From NCBI GenBank assembly GCA_000434555.1, contig FR880116.1:77970-123827 (forward strand): a DNA stretch of 45,858 nucleotides, read 5' to 3'. Shown one piece after another: positions 7,391 to 14,085 of this stretch; position 1 is the first letter of the stretch; each line of letters starts with the position of its first letter. The position numbers and the translations under genes are program-made. Origin of the DNA: Clostridium sp. CAG:524 (GTDB taxonomy: Bacteria; Bacillota_I; Bacilli_A; RF39; UBA660). The notes below the pieces were generated by a model, which saw nothing but the letters and a program-made list of their open reading frames with translations, was not told the origin of the DNA and searched no databases.

Positions 7391-7816
7391 ATGTGTAATA
7401 ATAATGAAAACAATTGCAATACATGTGATAACTGCATAATGGAAATATTACAAGTTATTAATGTATTACAGTCTAATGCTTGCCCTGATAATTGCTTACT
7501 TTCATGTGATAGACCTGCTTTAGGTGGCGGCACTAACTGTGTAATATGCAACACTCGTCCAATTATGTTATATACTTGCTGTGGAAATGGCACACCTTGG
7601 AGTATGCCTGTAAGTAGAACAGAAACAGATACAACTAGTTCAGTATTTAGAGTTGAAAAAGTAGATGGATGCTGCTGTACATTTAGAGTTCTAGCTGCAA
7701 ACCCTGATACAACTTCACTTTATCCATATGTAAGTACAGATTCAATTTTCACAATGGATTGTAATTGCTTATGTACAATAAGATGCTTAAATGATACCTA
7801 TGTAGAATGTTTATAA
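7391..7816 (+). CDS. CotY/CotZ (ExsY) family spore coat-like protein
   Basis: 141 residues with about 20 Cys. The order of elements matches the spore coat Z family: Cys-rich N-terminus, a middle CNTRPIMLYT with a following GTPW, then CCCTFRVLAANPD, a TDSIFTMDCNCLCTIRCL block and a final LNDTYVE. In B. subtilis CotY and CotZ build the outer crust of the spore through disulphide-linked lattices. AAAGGAG at 7377-7383 selects ATG 7391 over the ATG at 7364. It is monocistronic, followed by a terminator. Its presence hints at a sporulation programme, or at reuse of the Cys-rich lattice protein; no other coat gene is adjacent. Confidence 0.8.
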   Translation: MCNNNENNCNTCDNCIMEILQVINVLQSNACPDNCLLSCDRPALGGGTNCVICNTRPIMLYTCCGNGTPWSMPVSRTETDTTSSVFRVEKVDGCCCTFRVLAANPDTTSLYPYVSTDSIFTMDCNCLCTIRCLNDTYVECL

Positions 7817-7831
7817 TATAAGAATTATTAG

Positions 7832-7855
7832 AAAGTAGAGAAATCTACTTTTTAA
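7832..7855 (+). terminator. Intrinsic terminator between the coat-like gene and the convergent acyltransferase
   Basis: AAAGTAGA (7832-7839), GAAA loop, TCTACTTT (7844-7851) followed by TT. The stem overlaps the acyltransferase stop codon, so it may serve both strands, with a better T-tract on the plus strand. Confidence 0.8.
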
Positions 7856-8919
7856 TTTGCAATGAATAATAATTTAATTTTTTTCTTTTTACTATCATAA
7901 AAATTAATTAATTTTAATATAATCATTCCAAAAATAATAGAAATTATAATTGTAATACCAGAAAAACATAAATATGATAAATGAATATTAAACTTAGTTA
8001 GTATAAATACCAATATTTCAATAATAAGCCATTGATAAATATACATAGGTAAACTTAATTTTTCTAAGTAATAAAATAATTTATTATTACAAAATTTATA
8101 TAAATACATATCTTTATTAGTAGATATTAGTATACATATTGATAATATAATTAACATTAAAACATCAAATCTTCTATGAGCATTATTTAAATTTACAAGT
8201 ATAAAAATACTTAAATATCCAGTTATTTCAAACAATAAAAGTAATATTTTAGATAATTTAGTAAACTTAATATTACTAATCTTTTCACTAATTAAATATA
8301 AATACATTCCTATATTTATTTCGAAAATACCCCTTAATATTCCTTTATAAAGTATACTTCCCATTTTCCAAGGAGTAGCAAAATGTCCATATCTAATTAA
8401 TAAATAACTTCCCAATAAGACAATAATAATCGGAGAAACAATATATACAAATTCTTTTTTATATTTAACTAAAAATGGAAATAACATTGATTCAACTAAA
8501 ATCATAGCCATAATATACCATGTTATTCCAAAAATTTCTGAATTACATTTACCATGATAAGGTATATATAATAATTTATAAAAAGCATTTATTACACTTG
8601 TAAAATTAAATTTTAAACACAATATAGAAAATGGAATAGCAATAATTAATAAAATTATAATATATTTAATAAATCTACTTGTTCTATTTACTAAATAGTT
8701 AAAACTATCTTCTCCAAGTGATTTTTTAATCTTATAATTTATATACTTTCTACAAAAGAAAAAACCACTTACAACAAAGAAAAAATCTACTGCTATACTT
8801 CCTGATCCAAAATTAAATCTAAATTTATTATAATCAAGAACATTACCAACATGAAATATTATAATCATTATAGAAAATAAAAATTTCCATAAACTAATTT
8901 TACCAAATCTATCTTTCAT
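7852..8919 (-). CDS. Membrane acyltransferase (acyltransferase 3 / OafA-like family)
   Basis: About 355 residues with roughly ten membrane segments. The N-terminus KISLWKFLFSIMIIIFHVG carries the conserved His after the first helix, and GSGSIAVDFFFVVSGFFF is the typical second motif of acyltransferase 3 proteins, which O-acylate sugars or lipids at the cytoplasmic membrane. The open frame extends to 9027, but family members normally start just before the first helix; I therefore chose the ATG at 8919 (MKDRFGK), preceded only by a weak site. Substrate unknown; no glycan cluster is adjacent. It is transcribed against the flanking genes. Confidence 0.8.
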   Translation of the reverse strand: MKDRFGKISLWKFLFSIMIIIFHVGNVLDYNKFRFNFGSGSIAVDFFFVVSGFFFCRKYINYKIKKSLGEDSFNYLVNRTSRFIKYIIILLIIAIPFSILCLKFNFTSVINAFYKLLYIPYHGKCNSEIFGITWYIMAMILVESMLFPFLVKYKKEFVYIVSPIIIVLLGSYLLIRYGHFATPWKMGSILYKGILRGIFEINIGMYLYLISEKISNIKFTKLSKILLLLFEITGYLSIFILVNLNNAHRRFDVLMLIILSICILISTNKDMYLYKFCNNKLFYYLEKLSLPMYIYQWLIIEILVFILTKFNIHLSYLCFSGITIIISIIFGMIILKLINFYDSKKKKIKLLFIAN

Positions 8920-9040
8920 ATATTTATCACTATATATAATATAACACATATTCAAAAAAATAAAATATTTTTTTCGAAAAAAAGAAGTGTTTTTAAAACT
9001 TTTCGTATATATAATTAGTAGAGGCAAAAGAAATAATTTC

Positions 9041-9068
9041 TTGACAAATAAAATATTAATGTTAATAT
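9041..9068 (+). promoter_or_regulatory. Promoter of topA
   Basis: TTGACA (9041-9046), 16-base spacer, TAATAT (9063-9068). AAAGGAG follows at 9091-9097 before the topA ATG at 9102. Confidence 0.7.
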
Positions 9069-9101
9069 TATTTTTGTGAAGAGAAATAGAAAAGGAGAAA
9101 T

Positions 9102-11168
9102 ATGAAGAATCTTGTTATAGTAGAAAGCCCTAGTAAAAGTAAAACAATTGAAAAATATCTAGGCAGTGATTATAAGGTATTATCAAGTAAAGGTCATATA
9201 AGAAATTTATCAAATACTGGTAAGTTTGGACTTGGCATTGATCTTGAGAATGGTTATAAACCTAATTACGTTATTCTTAAAGAAAAAAGCAAAGTCGTAA
9301 AAGAGTTAAAATCAGCAATCAAAGATTGTGATAATGTTATACTCGCAACCGATCCAGACCGTGAAGGAGAAGCAATAAGTTGGCATTTAAAAGAGGCTCT
9401 TAATATAAAAGATAATAATTATGAAAGAGTAGTTTTTAATGAAATAACAAAACCAGCAATACTTGAATCATTTAAACATCCAAGAAAAATAGATGATAAT
9501 CTTGTTCATAGTCAAGAATCAAGACTTATGCTTGATAAAATAATTGGATTTAGATTGAGTAGATTAATGCAAAATAAAACTGAAGGTAAAAGTGCAGGTA
9601 GAGTACAAAGTGTTGCTTTAAAGTTAATTGTAGATAGAGAAAGAGAAATAGAAGCATTCACCCCAAAAGAATATTATACAATTGAAACAGATTTCAAAGA
9701 TTTTAAAGCAGAATTAACGAAATATAAAGGTAAAGATATAGAAATCAATAGTAAAGTAGAAGCAGATGAAATTATAAATAAATTATCAAATGCTTATAAT
9801 ATTGTAAATGTTGATAAAAAATTAAAAAATAAACAAAGCAAATTACCATTTACAACAAGTACACTTACTCAAATGGCATCTAATCGTTTAGGATTTCCAG
9901 CCTCAAAAACTATGAGTATTGCTCAAAAGTTATATGAAGGAATCAATATAGGTACTGAGACAGTCGGACTTATTTCATATATGAGAACTGATTCAATTAG
10001 GCTTTCTGATTTATTTGTATCTGAGACAGAAAGATATATTAAAAATAATTATGGCAAAGATTATGCTGGGTATGCTAAGTCATCTAAAAAGAATGAAAAT
10101 GTTCAAGACGCACATGAAGCAATTAGACCAACAAGTATAGATAGAACACCAGAAAGTATTAAAAAGTATTTAAAAACAGATGAATACAAGTTATATAATT
10201 TAATATATATAAGAACACTTGCTTCTCTAATGGCAGATGCTAAAGTTGAATCCACAAGCGTAGATTTAGAAAATAATGATTATATATTTCATGCTACTGG
10301 CCAAGTGTATGTTTTCGATGGCTATTTAAAAGTTTATAAAGATTACGAGGACATAGAAGATATTGTACTTCCAGATTTTGCAAATTATATGTCTTCAGTA
10401 ATTGTATCTGATAAAGTATCAAAAATACAACATTTTACAGAGCCAAAGCCAAGATTTACAGAAGCAAAGTTAATTGCTGAACTTGAAAAATTAGGAATCG
10501 GTAGACCAAGTACTTATGCTACTATAATAAAAATTTTAAAGGATAGAGAGTATGTTGAACTTAAAGATAAAAAATTTTATCCAACTGAAACAGGTATAAA
10601 CGTTACAGACAAACTTCAAGAATTCTTCTCTGGAATTATCAATGTTGATTACACGGCCAACATGGAAAAAGAGCTGGATGAAGTTGCTGAAGGAAAAATG
10701 AAATGGGATACTGTTGTTGATGAATTTTATAAAGATTTTGAGCCTCTATTAAATAAAGCGTTTAAAGAAATGGAAAAAGTTGGTCCTAAAGAAACAGGCG
10801 AAACTTGTCCTTTGTGTGGAAATGCATTGGTGTTAAGAAAAGGAAAATATGGTGAGTTTATTGCTTGCTCAAATTATCCTGAGTGTAAATATATAAAACA
10901 TGAAGAAAAGGAAAAACCAAAAGAAACAGGAGAAACTTGTCCTAATTGTGGAAGTATGCTAGTGATAAGAAAAGGAAAACGTGGTGAATTTACAGCTTGT
11001 TCAAATTATCCAAAATGTAAATATATTAAGCAAGATGAACTAAAAGAGTTGGAAGAAACTTGCCCAGAATGTGGGAACAATTTAGTTGAGAGAGTGGGAA
11101 GGTATGGAAAATTTATATCATGTTCTAATTATCCAAAATGTAAATATATAAAGAAAAACAAAAAATAA
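9102..11168 (+). CDS. topA: DNA topoisomerase I (type IA)
   Basis: 688 residues. The TOPRIM start NLVIVESPSKSKTIEKYLG and the acidic motif DPDREGEAISWHL bind the metal. The active-site Tyr is Tyr293 in LISYMRTDSIR, which forms the 5'-phosphotyrosyl link when the enzyme relaxes negative supercoils. GRPSTYATIIKILKDREYV is the domain that closes the gate. The C-terminus holds three zinc-ribbon repeats from about residue 571 on, each with CPxCG, a LV(L/I)RKGK(Y/R)GEF-like core and CSNYPxCKYIK. Length and layout match B. subtilis TopA. It has its own consensus promoter. Confidence 0.97.
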   Translation: MKNLVIVESPSKSKTIEKYLGSDYKVLSSKGHIRNLSNTGKFGLGIDLENGYKPNYVILKEKSKVVKELKSAIKDCDNVILATDPDREGEAISWHLKEALNIKDNNYERVVFNEITKPAILESFKHPRKIDDNLVHSQESRLMLDKIIGFRLSRLMQNKTEGKSAGRVQSVALKLIVDREREIEAFTPKEYYTIETDFKDFKAELTKYKGKDIEINSKVEADEIINKLSNAYNIVNVDKKLKNKQSKLPFTTSTLTQMASNRLGFPASKTMSIAQKLYEGINIGTETVGLISYMRTDSIRLSDLFVSETERYIKNNYGKDYAGYAKSSKKNENVQDAHEAIRPTSIDRTPESIKKYLKTDEYKLYNLIYIRTLASLMADAKVESTSVDLENNDYIFHATGQVYVFDGYLKVYKDYEDIEDIVLPDFANYMSSVIVSDKVSKIQHFTEPKPRFTEAKLIAELEKLGIGRPSTYATIIKILKDREYVELKDKKFYPTETGINVTDKLQEFFSGIINVDYTANMEKELDEVAEGKMKWDTVVDEFYKDFEPLLNKAFKEMEKVGPKETGETCPLCGNALVLRKGKYGEFIACSNYPECKYIKHEEKEKPKETGETCPNCGSMLVIRKGKRGEFTACSNYPKCKYIKQDELKELEETCPECGNNLVERVGRYGKFISCSNYPKCKYIKKNKK

Positions 11169-11208
11169 TAATTATAAATATAAGAATAATATGAAAAATA
11201 ATAAAAAT

Positions 11209-11286
11209 ATGTACGGCAGCTATTGTCGGAATTTAAGTCTGCAGAGAGGACTCAAATAGAGTGTCAATGAAGCAGAAAGTAAGTAA
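11209..11286 (+). pseudogene. Possible remnant of an IS200/IS605 TnpB 3' end, or a structured RNA
   Basis: This stretch is visibly richer in G and C than its surroundings. Read from ATG 11209 it gives MYGSYCRNLSLQRGLK, a stop, then SVNEAESK and TAA. The spacing of G, a Cys/Gly-rich turn and a terminal NEA(E/G)S recalls the frayed C-termini of TnpB proteins, whose 3' ends also encode the guide (omega) RNA scaffold. No TnpB body lies upstream. A hairpin AGTC/GACT is present at about 11235-11252. The remnant reading is uncertain; an unrelated structured RNA before hup would look similar. Confidence 0.3.
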
Positions 11287-11342
11287 AATTAGTAAAAATT
11301 CGCTATTTTAGTAATCTCAATGTAAAAATTTTATTAAATTGC

Positions 11343-11370
11343 TTGCATTTTTAGTGAGTTATGCTACAAT
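11343..11370 (+). promoter_or_regulatory. Promoter of the HU gene
   Basis: TTGCAT (11343-11348), 16-base spacer, TACAAT (11365-11370) with TG one base upstream (extended -10). It leaves a leader of about 60 bases before the HU start. Confidence 0.8.
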
Positions 11371-11435
11371 TAATATGTAAGCATTGTATGAAGAATATAT
11401 ACAGTGCTAATATTAATAATGGGAGGTAATTTACG

Positions 11436-11708
11436 ATGAGTAAAACTGAATTAGTAGAATTTATTGCTGCAAAAGCTGGACTTACAAAAGCAGATGCACA
11501 AAGAGCATTAGAAGCTACAATTGAAGGCGTTACTGCTGGTCTTAAAAAAGATGGAAAAGTTTCATTAGTTGGATTTGGAACTTTTGCAGCTAAGAAGAGA
11601 CCTGCAAGAGAAGGTATCAATCCTGCAACTAAGGAAACTATTAAAATTCCTGCAAAGGTTGCTGCTACTTTCAAAGCTGGAAGCAAGTTAAAAGACGCTT
11701 TAAATTAA
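11436..11708 (+). CDS. hup: DNA-binding protein HU
   Basis: 90 residues, exactly the HU length. It contains LVGFGTFAAKKRPAREGINP, the beta-arm region with the RxGxNP motif whose Pro intercalates into DNA, and ends in FKAGSKLKDALN. HU dimers bend and compact DNA in the nucleoid. GGGAGG precedes the ATG. Codon use (GCT, GGT, GTT rich) differs from neighbours in the way expected for a highly expressed gene. It is monocistronic: own promoter and own terminator. Confidence 0.97.
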   Translation: MSKTELVEFIAAKAGLTKADAQRALEATIEGVTAGLKKDGKVSLVGFGTFAAKKRPAREGINPATKETIKIPAKVAATFKAGSKLKDALN

Positions 11709-11712
11709 TTAT

Positions 11713-11740
11713 AAAAGAGCCAGTTATGGCTTTTTTATTT
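11713..11740 (+). terminator. Intrinsic terminator of the HU gene
   Basis: AGCCA (11718-11722), GTTA loop, TGGCT (11727-11731), with flanking A and T runs that extend the stem and supply the U-tract. Confidence 0.88.
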
Positions 11741-11765
11741 TGCTAAAATGTTTTATAATATAGAT

Positions 11766-12824
11766 ATGAATAATATAGTTGATGAATTAAATAAACATGG
11801 ATATGAGGCTTATATAGTAGGTGGTTATGTTCGAGACTATCTTCTTTCATATGAATCAAAAGATATAGATATATGTACAAATGCTAAAATAGAAGATATA
11901 GAAAGAATTTTTCAAGAAAGAGGAAAGTCTTATCCAAATTATTATAGTTATCACATCAAAGAACAGGATTATACTTACGACATAACTTCATATAGAAAAG
12001 AACTGAAATATAAAAATAATAAGCCATGTAAAATAGTATATGCAAAGACATTAAAAGAGGATCTAAAAAGAAGAGATTTTACTATAAATACTCTTGCAAT
12101 AGATAAAAATGGTAAATTAATAGATTTAATGCATGCAAAAAAAGATTTAGATAGGAAGATTATTAGAGTTGTAGGTGATACTGAAACAAGGCTGAAAGAA
12201 GATAAAACACGTATTATAAGAGCAATTCGTTTTGCATGTACATTAGATTTTACATTATCAAATGATATAGAAAAATTTCTTTCTAAAAATGGTAAATATT
12301 TAAATCAAATTCCAAAGGAATATATCAAAAAAGAATTAGATAAAATATTTAATAATGGAAATTATATAAAGTTTTTTGAGATTGTTAAAAAGTATAAATT
12401 AAATAGATATCTAAATATAGAATTTAAAGATATCAAGAACGTTTACAATTACTATGGCATATGGGCTCAATTAAATACTAAACTTCCACTTACTAGAAAA
12501 GAAATGTACAATATTAAGTATATTAATAAATTAGTTTCAAATGGAACTATTACAATAGCTGATGTGAGAATTTATAATGAAGATATAGTCAAAAATGCTT
12601 CTTCAATTTTAAATATTGATTCAAAAGTTAAAAAAATACTAGAAATTACAAAATTACATAGTATAATAGATATAAATTTTGATGTATATGAGATTTCAAC
12701 AATAGTTGGCATATCAAAGACAAAAACAATGTTTAAAAAAATAGAGAAGGCTATAATGTCAGGCTTTTTAATAAATGATCATGATGAAATAGAAAGGTTC
12801 ATAATAAATAATAGATATGAGTGA
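11766..12824 (+). CDS. cca: CCA tRNA nucleotidyltransferase
   Basis: About 352 residues. GGYVRDYLLSYESKDIDIC is the nucleotidyltransferase motif GGxVRD with the metal-binding DxD, and RRDFTINTLA plus ETRLKEDKTRIIRAIRFA complete the class II signature. The enzyme adds or repairs the 3'-terminal CCA of tRNAs using CTP and ATP. Two starts are possible: ATG 11748 and ATG 11766. A TATAAT (11754-11759) lies within the longer version and would place transcription start right at 11766, so I prefer the shorter form; it would be leaderless. It ends in TGA and overlaps dnaD by eight bases. Confidence 0.93.
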   Translation: MNNIVDELNKHGYEAYIVGGYVRDYLLSYESKDIDICTNAKIEDIERIFQERGKSYPNYYSYHIKEQDYTYDITSYRKELKYKNNKPCKIVYAKTLKEDLKRRDFTINTLAIDKNGKLIDLMHAKKDLDRKIIRVVGDTETRLKEDKTRIIRAIRFACTLDFTLSNDIEKFLSKNGKYLNQIPKEYIKKELDKIFNNGNYIKFFEIVKKYKLNRYLNIEFKDIKNVYNYYGIWAQLNTKLPLTRKEMYNIKYINKLVSNGTITIADVRIYNEDIVKNASSILNIDSKVKKILEITKLHSIIDINFDVYEISTIVGISKTKTMFKKIEKAIMSGFLINDHDEIERFIINNRYE

Positions 12825-13428
12825 TTTAAGAAATATTTTTACAAGTAGAGATTTTGTTATTAATTCTAATATAGTCAAATGTATAAGTTCAATTGATATT
12901 ACATTAGAAGAGTTTTTACTTGTATTATATTTTATCAATATAAGTTCACTTCTAAATACAAATGATATTAAAGAGAAACTAGGATTTGATGATGAAAAAA
13001 TATTTAATACATTTACAAGTCTTATTAATAAAAAATATATAGAAATGGTTGTTACTAATAACAATGGAGAAGTGATCGAACAAATAAAATTAGATCCATT
13101 ATATGATAGACTTGCTCTTAATAAGAAAACTGAAAATGTAGATTCAAAAGATATATATGCTATGTTTGAAAGCGAACTTGGTCGTACTTTAAGTAGTTTT
13201 GAATATGAAATGATAAATAAATGGATAGAAAAAGGTGTGGAAGAAGAGACTATAAAAAATGCTTTAAAAGAAGCTGTATTAAATAATGTTAGAAATTTTA
13301 AATACATTGATAAGATTATATATGAATGGACTAAAAAAGGTATTAAAAATAAAATAAAAGATGATAATAAAAAGGATACTCATGAAGATGATATATTAGA
13401 TTTTGAATGGTTTGATGAAAATGAATAA
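12817..13428 (+). CDS. dnaD: DnaD-like replication initiation protein
   Basis: 203 residues. The N-terminal winged-helix-like part (about 1-95) is followed by the DnaD domain (about 115-180) with GRTLSSFEYEMINKWIEKG and a YIDKIIYEWTKKGI block close to the family's YxxxILxxW signature, then an acidic tail. DnaD helps remodel origin DNA and load the replicative helicase in low-GC Gram-positives. It overlaps cca by eight bases and nth follows within its last codons, as in the B. subtilis dnaD-nth pair. Confidence 0.9.
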   Translation: MSDLRNIFTSRDFVINSNIVKCISSIDITLEEFLLVLYFINISSLLNTNDIKEKLGFDDEKIFNTFTSLINKKYIEMVVTNNNGEVIEQIKLDPLYDRLALNKKTENVDSKDIYAMFESELGRTLSSFEYEMINKWIEKGVEEETIKNALKEAVLNNVRNFKYIDKIIYEWTKKGIKNKIKDDNKKDTHEDDILDFEWFDENE

Positions 13429-14029
13429 GGATTTAATAATAAATGAATTTGACAAGCATTTTAATGATCCAAAATGCGAACTTGAATATACAAAAGATTA
13501 TGAATTATTATTATCGGTTATGCTATCTGCTCAAACTACGGATAAAAGTGTAAATATGGTAACAAGAGAACTATATAAAAAATATGATACTCTTGATAAA
13601 TTAGATACTTTAACTCTTGATGAAATAGATAATTATATTCGAAGTATAGGACTTCATAAAACGAAATCTAAATATTTTAAAGAAATTGTTACAAAAATTA
13701 AAGAAATTGGTTATGTTCCTAATGACAGAGAATTTTTGGAAAGTTTAAGTGGTGTGGGTAGAAAAACTGCTAGTGTTGTACTAGGGATACTATTTGATAT
13801 TCCATCTTTTGCAGTAGATACGCATGTTTATAGAGTATCAAAAAGGCTTGGTATAACAACTATGAAAGATGATGTGTTGAAAACTGAAATTAAACTTAAA
13901 AAGTATTTTGATGAGGATGAATGGAACAAAATAAATTCTCAAATGGTATTATTTGGTAGATACATTTGTACAAGCAAAAATCCAAAGTGTGATAAATGTC
14001 ATTTAAAAAATATATGTAAATATAAATAA
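13415..14029 (+). CDS. nth: Endonuclease III (DNA glycosylase/AP lyase)
   Basis: About 204 residues. LSGVGRKTASVVLG is the helix-hairpin-helix with the catalytic Lys, VDTHVYRVSKRLG carries the catalytic Asp, and the C-terminus holds the iron-sulphur cluster Cys set with spacing C-x6-C-x2-C-x5-C (CTSKNPKCDKCHLKNIC). It removes oxidised pyrimidines and nicks the abasic site. Starts at 13403, 13415 and 13421 all lie inside dnaD and none has a clear ribosome-binding site; 13415 is chosen, with translation probably coupled to dnaD. Confidence 0.95.
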   Translation: MKMNKDLIINEFDKHFNDPKCELEYTKDYELLLSVMLSAQTTDKSVNMVTRELYKKYDTLDKLDTLTLDEIDNYIRSIGLHKTKSKYFKEIVTKIKEIGYVPNDREFLESLSGVGRKTASVVLGILFDIPSFAVDTHVYRVSKRLGITTMKDDVLKTEIKLKKYFDEDEWNKINSQMVLFGRYICTSKNPKCDKCHLKNICKYK

Positions 14030-14047
14030 AATAGTATTTTGCACATT

Positions 14048-14085
14048 AAAAGAGATGAATTGTATTAAACTCATCTCTTTTATAT
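14048..14085. terminator. Bidirectional terminator between nth and the penicillin-binding protein gene
   Basis: AAAAGAGATGA (14048-14058) pairs with TCATCTCTTTT (14071-14081), an 11-bp stem with a 12-base loop and A/T runs on both sides, between two convergent genes. Confidence 0.9.

Noticed and set aside
8920..9027. N-terminal extension of the acyltransferase to 9027
   Set aside because: Family proteins begin directly before the first helix; the extension is Phe/Lys-rich and has no ribosome-binding site.
12768..13307. 179-residue minus-strand open frame
   Set aside because: Shadow of dnaD, which has a clear domain and conserved neighbours.
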